Source: Argyresthia goedartella
Lineage: Eukaryota > Arthropoda > Insecta > Lepidoptera > Argyresthiidae
Reading direction: 5' to 3'
Assembly: GCA_949825045.1 (NCBI GenBank)
Contig: OX463813.1
Span: 26,394,001-26,458,000, forward strand
Length of the DNA: 64,000 nucleotides
Positions 54,611 to 64,000 of the stretch are shown piece by piece. Below the pieces are notes generated by a model that had not been told where the DNA came from, ran no database searches, and saw nothing but the letters and a program-made list of their open reading frames with translations. The position numbers and the translations under genes were made by a program. Positions within the stretch are counted from its first letter, which is position 1. Every line of letters begins with the position of its first letter.

Positions 54611-54903
54611 AGAGCAACAACAATAACATTTTTCTTCAAAAATATGATCTATATTTAAAGGCAGTGAAATCGACTCTACTCATGATTTTGAACAAACTGG
54701 TTTCTCATTTTGCGTTTATTGGATGACAATGATAATGTAGATATTGGTAAGTATATTATTTTTCATAACATATTTAATAACATATGATAGAGCAACAATA
54801 ACTTTTTTCTTCAAAAATATGACCTATATTTAAAGTCAGTGAAATCGACTCTACTCATGATTTTGAACAAACTAGTTTCTCATTTTACGTTTATTGGATG
54901 ACA
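54611..54903 (+). repeat. Tandem duplication inside the TIR element
   Basis: 'agagcaacaa' to 'ttattggatgaca' occurs at 54611-54728 and 54789-54903 with a handful of differences. The block starts within the inner end of the left inverted arm. Confidence 0.85.
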
Positions 54904-55375
54904 CGTTGTATATAGCATTATTTTGAGTATAATGTAGATGTTGGTACTTAGTTTATTATTTTAACAACATTTTTATTGTTGTGCACATAGTTCTACCTGT
55001 AGTTTATATTTTTCCTCTCCATTCTAAGTACCATCCAAGCTCGCCTTTGTACATGTTCTTTCCTTTATATTTGTTTTGTATACACTGTTTTGTCCAATAA
55101 AGTATATCGAACGTTCAACCACCATTACCATGCATGATTCGGATCGCAACAGCAGTCAGCAGAATATTAACCCGTATACGTACACTATAGCTAAAAATAG
55201 TGGCCCCGGTTTCAACCGATATTCATGAAGCTGGGCAACGTCGAATTTTGAAGCGCTTTTTCTCTTGCTGTTGCTCTGTCTCTTTATAGCTTAGCTAACT
55301 TAGGCGCAACCGTCCAGTAAACTGACTCATGCCTAGACTCTACCACGCTGAAACGAAGCTCACACAGGTGGCCGC

Positions 55376-55757
55376 CCACCAAAATTAAAAGCTTGTGTTT
55401 AAACGATTACCAAAAATATTTTACTACCAATAAATTTGAAATTACTGCCAGAATGGATAAATGTCCACCAAATTGTGTTTGGATAAATGATCAAACAAAC
55501 AAATCAAACTTTTTTTTTATGTTTTGTGTAGTTAAGTTTATGTTTTAAGTAATTTTGTTGTTCTTATATGTTCAACCTAACACGAAGAATAAAGGGGGCT
55601 TCGCTTCGCTCACCCCCTTTACCCTTCACCGAAGCTACCGCAGTATTTTGCCCTGATATTTTCTGCAACTTTTGGTATTCATTTATCCATTTTGGTAAGA
55701 AAAAAATACTTTGGTGGTCATTTAAATTGTTCTCAAAATGAAACCTGATTTAGTTTT
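55376..55757. mobile_element. Hairpin-core unit with ACCAAA words
   Basis: The core (about 55555-55675) matches MITE units A-C: 'caacctaacac', GC stem-loop 'gggggcttcgcttcgctcaccccc', 'gaagctaccgcagtatt', 'gccctgatatttt'. The flanks are different. Instead of AAACTAACG they carry repeated ACCAAA/ACCAAT words on the left and the complements (TTTGGT) on the right. It splits the right arm of the surrounding TIR element, so it inserted later. Confidence 0.7.
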
Positions 55758-55809
55758 TTTTACTAAGCGAAACGAAAGGATAATTTTGTAGATTCGCTTA
55801 ATTGTTAAT

Positions 55810-55895
55810 ACGTCGCGTTGGGGAAAAGTGGCCCGCGATAAACTATAACTATATAGTTATAGTTTATCGCGGGCCACTTTTCCCCAACGCGACGT
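55810..55895. repeat. Perfect 86-bp palindrome
   Basis: Every base pairs with its partner around the centre between 55852 and 55853, with no loop. Each arm is 43 bases, from 'acgtcgcgttggggaaaagt' inward to 'cgataaactataactat'. TTAA lies two bases beyond each end (55805-55808, 55897-55900). It starts nine bases right of the TIR element. It could be a minimal palindromic MITE, two fused terminal repeats, or an assembly fold-back artefact. Confidence 0.95.
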
Positions 55896-55900
55896 CTTAA

Positions 55901-56566
55901 ATGTGCGCCTATTTCGCGTGATTAAAAAAAAGAAGACACTTTCTAAATACAGAAAAAAATATGTTTTGAAGACGTCTATTTTCATATATGTCAATGGGAA
56001 CTAGATGAAAAAAGCTTAGTCGATGATTTTTAAATAAAACTTGCGATTCTAAAAAGTGTTTGCGTCAAAAAATAGGCCATCAAAATATCTTTTTATCACA
56101 CCTGCTCTGAAAATACATACTAATCATACCAATTAGAGGGAAGAAACGCCTTTATCCCGCCCTTCAAATCCTTTCATCCCAAGGTATGGAAGTTTGTATG
56201 AAAATCCTTCCGACCCAAGGGTGGGAAGTATGTATGAAATTCCATTACATACCTGGTTTTTTTTTTAATTTGTCTGCAGTCATACTGCAAAGAGACTTTA
56301 ACTGTCTACTAATTAAATTTCAAGTAAATTGTTACTGGCCACATACAGTTTTTTTTTTACCAGTTACCAACCTCCTTGGTGCATACAGAAAATTAAAAAC
56401 AAAATTATTTTTGTATATAAAACGCGCGGAATCACGGAAGAAGTGGCTGCATGACCTTATGATCTTAGCCTACTCCAGAAACGGGCGAATAAAAAAAGGA
56501 AAAGCCCGCGCATTTTCGCAAAAACTTCGATTGATTTAGCATTTATCTTTGTGTTTTTTGTAAAAT
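55901..56566. other. No supported gene
   Basis: Contains 'aaggtatggaagt(t)tgtatgaaa' in two near-identical direct copies (56182-56205, 56217-56240). The 117-codon frame at 56186-56539 begins inside this repeat and shows no domain. Confidence 0.4.
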
Positions 56567-56792
56567 ATGGATACTTCGAGCAACAGTGATTGATGATGTT
56601 ATCCCTAACACACCGCCAGAACTATTAGAGACGGCCCAAGAAGTTGTTGATAATCTGTTGCCGGAAAAATCTAAATGCAGATACAACAGTACTTATGAAA
56701 ATTACATACGTTGGCAAAAGGAAAAGAAAACGACTTCATTTTCTGAAAATGAAATGAAATTGCTCTCGTATTTTAGTGAGAAAGCAATATAA
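56567..56792 (+). pseudogene. Tyrosine-recombinase-like fragment (Crypton/DIRS type?)
   Basis: After ATG 56567 ('MDTSSNSD') a one-base shift leads to a frame reading 'PPELLETAQEVVDNLLPEKS', 'YNSTYENYIRWQKEKKTTSF' and 'ENEMKLLSYFSEKA', then a stop. A Pro-Glu-Lys-Ser-x-x-Arg-Tyr start followed by a Tyr/Trp-rich helix resembles the N-terminal SAM-like domain of tyrosine recombinases found in insect genomes. The catalytic Arg/His/Tyr domain is absent. Either a decayed element or a first exon of one; the identification is from memory of the family only. Confidence 0.45.
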
Positions 56793-57924
56793 ACATTTCT
56801 ATGCATTTATGTCTATAATTTTCCTCGTAGGTGTAATAAAAAGCACTATACATACCTCAGGATAAAGTACAGTTCCATACCTCAAATGCCATAATCTCGG
56901 TATGGAACTGTCACTTTCTTCCCTCTGAAGTAATGTACTATAAAAATATGGTTTTGAAATTAAGATGTAATAAATAAGGGCTTTTGAAGGAATAAATAAA
57001 ATCTTTTTGAAACGTTCTGCCACAACGACTGATGTAACAGACTGTTATAGTGTGAGCAGTGAACTTTATCATTATTATTATTATTAATATGGTTTTGTCC
57101 AAAATTGCAACTACCACGAATCGAGTTGATGATTTTACCGAAAGGTGACCCTTAAAGACACACGCGACCGACAACTCAAAGGTGACGTGCGGCCCTGCGG
57201 TCGCAGCCATGCGGTCTCTCGCTCGGGAATTGACCCGCCTCATAACATCTAAGTGGCTCTTTATTTAAGAAGCAATCTCTGTATTTGGCTATCAGTCTTC
57301 CTAAATGATGATTTGACTAATTTAGTCATCATGTATTAGATAATAGCTACTGCTACATAAACTTGCAATACAAACTGAACCACGCGAAAACACAGCATTG
57401 TTGAGTGTCAAACAATGTTTATGTGCAGAGCTCAGAGATTTTGAAGCTTCAGATTAATTATTATGTTTTAAGCAAGAAACTTCCAGCCACCCTGATTCGG
57501 AAACGATTGGAAATTAATCGCTGTTTTTTTTGTGCTAGCCCGCTGTCCCGCAAAGTTATTGAAAAACTGGTTGAACATGGGGGCTACTGTGCCTTTCTCA
57601 GCCCATATGGGAAAAGTAGTAACGCTATGTTGTTTGTAGATTCATATGTTTTCTGTTGTTTTCTTAGGTCTTGGAGAAGCCCTAAAAAGGAGCTTTAATT
57701 TTCATAGGATGTGAACTCTAATACCATGGCATAAGGTTCAAAGTCGCGATGCATTAAAAAATATATGCCAGCGAAAAGGTAAGATGTTTATACAGGGTGT
57801 CCGGTAATTAGGTACCTTTATTGTGAGGGGTTAAAGTAGAGCCCATTTCCAGTAAATTTAATCATATCAGACTTGAACTAATTTAGGATAGTAAATTTTT
57901 CAACCAAAATTTTTCATAAAGCCA
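56793..57924. other. No gene; SINE-body scrap
   Basis: 57530-57640 ('gctagcccgctgtcccgcaaag', 'ctactgtgcctttctcagcccatatggg') matches the body of the family 3 SINE at 27890-27990. The 101-codon minus frame at 56938-57243 has no domain. Confidence 0.45.
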
Positions 57925-58260
57925 TTAATTACGTAAAAAACTATTTATTATGCTGGCAAACGACTCTCTTCCCCTCTTCCACTCCCCACGCTCCTGGGCT
58001 CTCTCCCACCAGTTCTTGTCGTGGGTCAGCTCGTCTCTCCAGCGCTTCCTGGGGTGACTACGTCCTCGTTCTGCATTTGGGAACCAGAGAGATGTTAATT
58101 TGACCCCTCGGTGTGGTTGTCCACGAGTGACATGGCTGGTCCAGCACACTTCAGTCCGGTGGCTTTTCAGCTATATCTTTTATTTTTAGTTTAGGAGCGT
58201 AACTCGGTATTCCCCAGAGCACTGCGCTCCATATTTCGCTGGCAAGCCTCAAGTATTTTT
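57925..58260 (-). pseudogene. RTE-type LINE C-terminal fragment
   Basis: The minus strand encodes '...GRSHPRKRWRDEL', 'NWWERAQERGEWKRG' and 'ESFASIINSFL'. Basic Arg-x-x-x-Arg-Trp followed by Trp-x-x-x-Ala-Gln-x-Arg is the conserved tail of RTE reverse transcriptases. Upstream text (58250-58150) 'AVLWGIPSYAPKLKIKDIA' also fits that family but contains a frame break. No palm domain; inactive. Confidence 0.75.
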
Positions 58261-58285
58261 TGGGTAATTCTTTGAGTGTCGTTCA

Positions 58286-58425
58286 TTAGTTCATGCATCA
58301 ATTATTCTGTGCTATTCCACAGAATAATTGGTACATTAGTTGATTGGCTCACTGCATAAAAATGCATAGTATTTTTTACGTTTAACTTCAATTATTCTGT
58401 GGAATAGCACATAATAATTTATGTT
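58286..58425. repeat. Paired hairpins with inverted loops
   Basis: 'aattattctgtg-ctattcc-acagaataatt' near 58298-58331 is a 12-bp palindrome. A second copy near 58391-58420 reads 'aattattctgtg-gaatagc-acataataatt', with the middle seven bases reversed. A third relation joins 'tgcatagtatttttta' and 'tactattatttctgca' at the outside. Confidence 0.7.
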
Positions 58426-59428
58426 TAACTTAAAATACTATTATTTCTGCATCTTCTAATTTTCCATTTTATGACAGCGATTTTGATAAAAAAAAATGTA
58501 CAGAAGTGTGCATACAGATTATTTAAAACTTATTTGTACTGTTGCAATATTTTTAAGTATAGGTGGAGAGTATACCTGATGCCAAGTTTTTTGTCCCCTG
58601 AATGCCGCCTGGAGGGGGTAGCGGTGCAAGGGAACAAGAGAGAATATGCATGGGCAAGAGAGAGATAGTGGCCTCGCTCAGTGGTCAAGAAACCTTTTTA
58701 TACATATACCCTAGAAGGAATAATTGGGGATCACTTTTGTATGAAGAATTCAAAATGGAAATACTTTGTTCTCCCAGTCGCTACAAAGTTTTCACTGTAC
58801 AATATCATATTACATTATCAGAGACCTTTCTCCCGGTTAGCCTCATTAGTTGCTACAAGGGTGGTTCTGAATCTAAATAAAGGTGATTCTAGTTCTTACT
58901 TAGAACTTACGAAAATGAATACTCTGCTTTGTTCACACTTTGAATTTCTCAGATCGATCTGACAAAATCTACTAAAAGGGCACTGATCAATTCAACAAGG
59001 CCGAGTGATCCTAACTCAAGTTCGACAAGTTTGAAGTAGCAAAGATCAGAACATCGGAGTGCTTGTACCAAGCCGCTTTTGCAGAACGCTGCAATTTTGC
59101 TCGCGTAATGATTTATGTTAGGTTTTAGGCTTATTGCACCTGTATAGGGTTTCTGTACTGTAAACTTGTGGGAAATGTTAGGGAATTATATCGTGGCTTA
59201 GCTCTGTATTCTCATTATTTTGTTAATACGAATATGGATTTTTTCTTTGGGGGTAGTCAGACCAACATCAACAAAATTTTGTGTCTTCTATAGTTTATTA
59301 AATTAATATTAAATTCTCCTTTTAAATGCCAGATATTATTAGTTAAATTGAAGCCTGAACCTATCATTACACTGGATAAATAATTTACTCTCACCTGGAT
59401 CATATTCACACAATTTCACAACAACAAC
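58426..59428 (+). other. Probable 5' region of LINE-4; no gene
   Basis: Two overlapping short frames at 58602-58962 have no domain. The last 100-400 bases before ORF1 are presumably the LINE 5' UTR, but its start is not recognised. Confidence 0.35.
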
Positions 59429-60289
59429 ATGGACTTGTATACGAAGCTAAGCGCCAACATGGACAAGATCACTGAAACTTTCAATACCCGGATGTCGCAG
59501 TATGAAAAGGAGTTGCGGGAGGTCTCCACCATGTCGATTGTCAGCAGCCCTCCTGATCTCAGCACCATCAGCAGTGAGTTCATGGAATTCAGGGCCTTTA
59601 CTTGGAACTGCCTCAACATGCTGCGCTCGCAATTGGAGCTGCTACTTGTGGGGCAGGACAGGCTTGAGATGGGGAGTAGGCGGAAGGTGCTTCTGCTTCA
59701 TGGAGTGTCCGAGGGGGCAGAAGAACAGGCGGGCGAAGTTGCTAGAGCAGTATTATGCAACCAAATAAAGATGTCCCCGCAGTGTGTGTCAGATATAAGT
59801 GTTGTCCACAGACTTGGTCCCAAAGGAAAGGCATCAAAAGCCCGCCCCTTGCTTGTCAGGTTCAGTTCATTCAGTTCGCGTTCCGAGGCTTGGAAGGGCA
59901 AGACTGCCTTAAAGGGGACGGGGATAACTATGACAGAGTTTCTAACTAAGTCCAGACACACTGTTTTCATGGCCGCCAGGAAACACTTTGGTGTGCAAAA
60001 CTGTTGGACGACGGAGGGCAGGATCATTCTATTACTCCCAGACAAGACCAGGCGGAAGGTGGAGTGTATGGCGGAACTGCTGGAGTACACCAGCAAGTTT
60101 CCTCCTTCCACCCCTCAATCTGGACGAGACGAGACGCCTGCCAAGCCGACCACTGTTGTTGCTGCGCCCAAAGCTACTGCTGCGTCCTCGGTTGCTGCTC
60201 CCACGGCTGCTTCAGCGTCGGGCATGGACAAACGTCCCCCCAGCAACAGGCGCAAAGGAGTGCCGCCGCCGCCAGGAGTCAAGAAGTAG
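59429..60289 (+). CDS. LINE-4 ORF1 (nucleic-acid chaperone type)
   Basis: 286 codons. An N-terminal helical segment (about residues 1-85) is followed by an RRM-like/Transposase_22-like region: 'RRKVLLLHGVSEG', 'VSDISVVHRLGPKGKASKAR', 'PLLVRFSSFSSR', 'TEFLTKSRHTVFMAARKHFG', 'GRIILLLPDKTRRKVE'. The C-terminal end is Ala/Pro/Lys-rich ('PPSNRRKGVPPPPGVKK'). No zinc knuckle or PHD finger is present, unlike LINE-1. The protein would coat the LINE RNA. ATG 59429 is the first Met and gives the complete domain. Confidence 0.8.
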   Translation: MDLYTKLSANMDKITETFNTRMSQYEKELREVSTMSIVSSPPDLSTISSEFMEFRAFTWNCLNMLRSQLELLLVGQDRLEMGSRRKVLLLHGVSEGAEEQAGEVARAVLCNQIKMSPQCVSDISVVHRLGPKGKASKARPLLVRFSSFSSRSEAWKGKTALKGTGITMTEFLTKSRHTVFMAARKHFGVQNCWTTEGRIILLLPDKTRRKVECMAELLEYTSKFPPSTPQSGRDETPAKPTTVVAAPKATAASSVAAPTAASASGMDKRPPSNRRKGVPPPPGVKK

Positions 60290-61303
60290 GTCGCTATTTC
60301 CCCGAAAAACTGCTGCCCGAAGTGTTCTCGTCATTTGTGAGGATTATAAGGAGTTTTTTGTTTTAGCAGGTAGGTAGGTTTATAATTTATTATGTCTAGG
60401 TATTCAATAACGCTCATTCTTTCAAAAACTACTTGACTTTACATCAATCAAATTCATAGCTCAAAACATAAACAACAAATCTCTAAATGTCATGTGTCAT
60501 TCACAGATTAATAATGTGTATGTAGGTGTCATTGTGTCTATTTATTTTTTCAACGGAACGTGCGGGGAGTGTTCCACTTACTCTATGTGTAGAACTCATT
60601 TTTTTTTCTATCTTTCAACAAGTTAATTATGCTAGCAATAAATTTTAAATGTTTACAAACAAATAGTTATATTAAACCGATTATAAGAAAAGAAACTTAA
60701 GCTATCTCGGGGCATTTTCCCCAGCACGCCAGCCGCATTTTCCTGCTGAATTCCCATGCTCACCCTTTGGACGAAGTAGGAACCTGCCCTCAGTCGCCAG
60801 ACACACTGACTATTTTTTTAGATAGATCGTTCACTATTCCTTTAGTGTCTGACGACCATGGCCCTAACGTATCTACTGCACTTGCAGAAGAGCCGCAAAT
60901 ATGTAATTTCTTTTTAAAAAAAAAAAAAAACATTTTTGCGGCACTTGTGTATCTTGTAGTTTATTCTCACGTATTATGAGACGTCATTTCTGTCTGATTC
61001 GACTTTCAATTTTTAACTGCTTTTATTTAAGTTTATTTTGTTTTCATGTTTTCGGAACGGAACGAAATCTAAATCACGTTCCATTTAAACTACAAAAACA
61101 TCGTTTCACGGTCCGGCTTGTTCGTTTTAAGTGTGTTGTCTCAAACTATGTAATGTGTAATGGATTCCTTTCACAGCAACCCCAGTGTGTCTGGGTTCAG
61201 GCTTTTAGTATTTTTATTAATTTAGAGTTATTCCTCGTAAGGCGAGGATTATATATTAGTTTTATATTTATTTTTAGCTATTGTAGTATATTTATTTTAT
61301 TTT
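60290..61303 (+). other. LINE-4 inter-ORF region
   Basis: 1,014 bases without a convincing protein. It includes a run of about 17 A (60916-60932) and short frames at 60767-60979 and 60976-61320 that show no domain. Either a long natural spacer or an insertion. Confidence 0.5.
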
Positions 61304-64000
61304 ATGGATATTATATATAATTTTACAGATAGCCTTTTCACATGTTCTTCCACCCGTGACTCTCTTGGTGCGGGAGGTGCCAACTCCCTGGCGGACGCGT
61401 CACTGTCCAGCAGCCTGAAAAGCGTGTTCACGCAATCGGAGTTAAATTTCAATGTCGTACATATTAACGCCCAAAGTATTCCTGCTAGCTATGCTGACCT
61501 CCTTGAAGCTTTCAGCGATCAGAGTATACATGGAGTTCTTGTCTCAGAATCCTTTCTCAAACCATCTCTTCCTTCCTCCTTGTATTCTCTGCCAGGGTTC
61601 AGGCTCTATCGCAACGATAGGACGGGTAAAGCTGATGGCGGCGTTGCTATCTACTTACGTTCTGACATTCCTTGTAAAGTCATCAGCCACTCACCAAGCC
61701 TGTACTCTGGTTCGGCTGAGCATCTCTTCCTTGAGGTCAGCTTGCGTCACAACAATATTCTTATGGGTGTATATTATAGCCCCTCACTCCGCATCGATTA
61801 CTTTGAATCTTTTGAAAAGCTACTATGTGACTTGACCCCTCTCTATAGTGACACTCTCATCCTCGGGGATTTTAACACTTGTCTTCTTAAAAATAACGCC
61901 CGCTCTACCAAACTTGAATCGATTGTAAATTCCGTTAACTTACATATTCTTCCCGTCGGCGCTACTCACTTTCAACCACATTGTACTCCCTCCCTACTCG
62001 ATCTCATGATCGTCTCCAACACAGCCAAGGTGGTTTCTCATGGTCAGCTTACCGCTCCCTTCTCTTACCACGACCTGGTTTATCTTTCATACAAAGTTAG
62101 GCCCACTAAGCGCAAAGCCAAATTTCTGGATATTCGGAGCTTCAAAGGTGTGGACGTCGACTCCCTTAAATCCGATGCCTCATCTGTTGATTGGAACCCT
62201 GTCATGACTTGTGAGACCGTTGATGACAAAATCCTGAAGTTCAACTCAATTGTCCTTGGGCTTTTCGACAAGCACGCACCAATGAAAAAAGTCAGGGTCA
62301 AACATCTTCCTGCCCCGTGGCTTACCGACGCCATCAAGCGTTTAATGGCAAAAAGAAACCGTGCAAAAGGGCGATATAAGAGGGACCCGACCAACGACAA
62401 TCTCCTAGCTTTTAAACGCCTCCGTAACCTGTGCAACCGCATGTGCCGCGATGCCAAGCGACGCCACATCCATGAGCGTATAGAGATGTACACTCCAGCT
62501 CAGGTATGGAAGTTCCTTAAAACCATTGGTGTTGGCAAGTCCCAGGAATCTACTTCAGGTAATGTCGATCTCAACGGTCTCAACCAGTTTTTTTCTTCTC
62601 CTCCCGTCGTGATGGACCCTACCACTAAGGAGGCAACCCTTCATTGTCTACGATCGAGGGCTGCAGTCCGCAACTCACCGTTTAACTTTAAGCTTGTCGG
62701 AATCGGTGCAGTTAGAAAGGCAGTGCTAGCTATCACATCTAAAGCTGCTGGTGGCGACAACGTCAGCTATCAGATGATCCACAGCGTCCTTGAGGAGTTG
62801 CTTCCTCCAATTACCCACATCATCAACTTCTCTCTATCGGTGAGCTCCTTTCCTAGTCTGTGGAAGAAAGCACTCGTTATCCCACTGCCAAAAAAATCCA
62901 ATCCCTCCTCCTTCAAAGATTATAGGCCCATATCTATCCTACCCATTCTCTCCAAAGTCCTTGAATCCATAGTCCACTCCCAACTCTCCTTTTACCTTTC
63001 ATCAAACAAACTTCTCAATCCTTTCCAATCTGGGTTCAGACCAGGCCATAGTACTACCACAGCACTCTTAAAAGTCAGCGATGACATACAGCTAGCCATG
63101 GATCAGAAGTTGGTCACGGTCCTAGCTCTGCTTGACTTTAGCAATGCCTTTAACTGTGTCGATTTTGACATTCTGGTCGCTATATTGAGCTCTCTGAATG
63201 TCTCCGTCCATGCTGCTAACTGGTTCCACTCATACCTGAGAGGTCGTCAGCAACGCATTAAATCTGAAGAGACCGAAACTCAATGGTGTGATCTTTCCTC
63301 AGGAGTGCCTCAAGGTGGTATTCTCTCTCCTCTTCTATTTTCAGTCTTCATCAACTCTATCTCCGACGTTATCTCTTCTTCGTATCATCTTTACGCAGAT
63401 GATCTCCAAATTTATCGCCACTTTTGCCCCTGCGATGTAGCTTCAACCGTGGAGGCACTGAATGCTGACCTCGAGAATGTGAAAGACTGGGCCTTATCAT
63501 ACGGGCTGTTGGTAAACCCGACCAAATCACAAGCCATGCTTTTAGGAACCAGGCACACGCTTTCCTTGATACAAAAACTTATTGTTCCCGTGTCATACAA
63601 TGGCATCACAATAGAGTATACAGATCAGGCGAAAAACCTTGGGGTTATTTTTGACAACCTGCTGTCTTGGTCTCCACATGTCAGCGAGGTCAGCAGACGG
63701 GTCTTTGCGTCTTTTCACTCCCTCAGGCGTTTGCAGTACTTCTTGCCACGGCAGACCAAAATTACCCTTGCTCAGTCCCTTCTCCTGCCACTAATCGACT
63801 ACGCCGATGTCTGTTGGGCGAGCGCGAACGAAGATTTACTGAACAAACTCGAACGACTTCAGAATCTTGGGATTCGGTTTATCTTCGGGTTGCGCAAATT
63901 CGACCATGTTTCTCAATATCGCAAAGAGTTGGGTTGGCTTCCAATTCGTCGTCGCCGAGACACTCATATTCTCTCTTATCTTTTCAATATATTGAAAAAT
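61304..64000 (+). CDS. LINE-4 ORF2: endonuclease-reverse transcriptase, incomplete at window edge
   Basis: The frame opens after TAA 61238-61240; the first Met is 61304 and the frame is open for 899 codons to the end. Endonuclease motifs: 'FNVVHINAQSIPAS' (Asn), 'GVLVSESFLKPS' (Glu), 'LILGDFNTCLL' (Asp/Asn), 'PSLLDLMIVSN' and 'FSYHDLVYLSY' (His). RT motifs: 'YRPISILPILSKVLE', 'NPFQSGFRPGHSTTTALL', 'VLALLDFSNAFNCVD', 'GVPQGGILSPLLFSVFINSI', 'LYADDLQIY' (YADD at 63392-63403, residues 697-700), then 'NLGVIFDNLLSWSPHV'. The thumb region is entered ('LLPLIDYADVCWASA'). This protein nicks the target and copies LINE RNA. A plus frame at 61452-61835 and a minus frame at 62080-62493 are overlaps and not genes. 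Confidence 0.9.
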   Translation, partial: MDIIYNFTDSLFTCSSTRDSLGAGGANSLADASLSSSLKSVFTQSELNFNVVHINAQSIPASYADLLEAFSDQSIHGVLVSESFLKPSLPSSLYSLPGFRLYRNDRTGKADGGVAIYLRSDIPCKVISHSPSLYSGSAEHLFLEVSLRHNNILMGVYYSPSLRIDYFESFEKLLCDLTPLYSDTLILGDFNTCLLKNNARSTKLESIVNSVNLHILPVGATHFQPHCTPSLLDLMIVSNTAKVVSHGQLTAPFSYHDLVYLSYKVRPTKRKAKFLDIRSFKGVDVDSLKSDASSVDWNPVMTCETVDDKILKFNSIVLGLFDKHAPMKKVRVKHLPAPWLTDAIKRLMAKRNRAKGRYKRDPTNDNLLAFKRLRNLCNRMCRDAKRRHIHERIEMYTPAQVWKFLKTIGVGKSQESTSGNVDLNGLNQFFSSPPVVMDPTTKEATLHCLRSRAAVRNSPFNFKLVGIGAVRKAVLAITSKAAGGDNVSYQMIHSVLEELLPPITHIINFSLSVSSFPSLWKKALVIPLPKKSNPSSFKDYRPISILPILSKVLESIVHSQLSFYLSSNKLLNPFQSGFRPGHSTTTALLKVSDDIQLAMDQKLVTVLALLDFSNAFNCVDFDILVAILSSLNVSVHAANWFHSYLRGRQQRIKSEETETQWCDLSSGVPQGGILSPLLFSVFINSISDVISSSYHLYADDLQIYRHFCPCDVASTVEALNADLENVKDWALSYGLLVNPTKSQAMLLGTRHTLSLIQKLIVPVSYNGITIEYTDQAKNLGVIFDNLLSWSPHVSEVSRRVFASFHSLRRLQYFLPRQTKITLAQSLLLPLIDYADVCWASANEDLLNKLERLQNLGIRFIFGLRKFDHVSQYRKELGWLPIRRRRDTHILSYLFNILKN

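Larger units (their letters stand above)
54476..55800. mobile_element. TIR element with long inverted arms and TA flanks
   Basis: The left arm (54476-54620) pairs with the right arm, which is itself split: 55760-55800 and 55275-55375. Both tips read TAAGCGAATCTACAAAATTA (right tip complement), with TA at each outer edge. Inside are two direct copies of about 116 bp (54611-54728 and 54789-54903). No transposase frame. The right arm is interrupted by a hairpin-core unit (55376-55757). Best described as a Tc1/mariner-sized non-autonomous element, from the TA flanks. Confidence 0.8.
59300..64000 (+). mobile_element. LINE with intact ORF1 and open ORF2 (LINE-4), runs off the window
   Basis: Non-LTR retrotransposon of the Jockey/CR1-like group with a 286-codon ORF1 and an ORF2 that is open from about 61304 to the last base. 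Both ORFs lack visible stops or frameshifts. The 1.0-kb gap between them is unusually long. The 3' end lies outside the window. Of the four LINEs here it is the only one that looks potentially competent. The clade (CR1, Daphne, Kiri or another) cannot be fixed by eye. Confidence 0.85.

Noticed and set aside
61452..62493. Frames at 61452-61835 (plus) and 62080-62493 (minus)
   Set aside because: Both overlap the long LINE-4 ORF2, whose motifs fix the true frame.
1..64000. CRISPR array, telomeric (TTAGG)n array, rRNA
   Set aside because: No spaced direct-repeat array, no TTAGG array and no rRNA-like segment were found on reading.

Overview
The window looks like nuclear DNA of a moth or butterfly. 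It is AT-rich, has no prokaryote-style gene layout, and is built almost entirely of nested transposable elements. The assignment to Lepidoptera is an inference. It rests on Pao/BEL LTR retrotransposons, tRNA-headed SINEs with TAA-type tails, Jockey/CR1-type and RTE-type LINE debris, and several interspersed repeats that I associate with lepidopteran genomes (a 'ccgacttcaaaaaa' repeat and a 'cgggaccctattactaag' plus 'ccgtccgtccgtc' repeat). No rRNA gene, functional tRNA gene, CRISPR array or long host gene is visible. Three short open stretches with good splice signals (11390-11457, 18664-18825, 30576-30655) are the only host-exon candidates. The third encodes the start of a THAP zinc finger.

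Layout. 1-3.6 kb: a fold-back repeat, a 0.43-kb direct duplication, a LINE 3' end and a SINE. 3.63-10.56 kb (minus): a decayed full-coding BEL/Pao element (gag, protease, RT, RNase H, integrase) broken by frameshifts. 10.6-19.0 kb: dispersed non-coding repeats and two candidate exons. 19.04-24.52 kb (plus): a second BEL/Pao element with LTRs that show no substitutions, a perfect 5-bp target duplication, and an in-frame deletion that removes RT and RNase H and fuses protease to integrase. 24.5-35.6 kb: SINEs, MITE-like units with a conserved GC hairpin core, and the THAP exon. 36.0-40.45 kb (plus): a PHD-finger-type LINE split by a second, 5'-truncated LINE. 41-46.4 kb: SINEs, a LINE thumb fragment and hairpins. 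46.4-49.34 kb (minus): a LINE split by a mariner-like element. 50.57-52.41 kb: a TRIM-like LTR element with target duplications. 54.48-55.80 kb: a TIR element whose right arm was hit by a hairpin-core unit, followed by a perfect 86-bp palindrome. 56.6-58.3 kb: a tyrosine-recombinase fragment and an RTE fragment. 59.4 kb to the right edge (plus): a LINE with intact ORF1 and an ORF2 that stays open to the window end.

How the parts relate. The two BEL copies are relatives and can be aligned to each other, which exposes the breakpoints of the RT/RNase H deletion, the frameshifts of the older copy, and an in-frame TAG at the gag/pol border in both. The nested insertions give relative ages: the LINE at 36-40 kb, the LINE at 46-49 kb and the TIR element at 54-56 kb are each older than what sits inside them. 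All identifications come from reading the sequence and general family knowledge; no database search was run.
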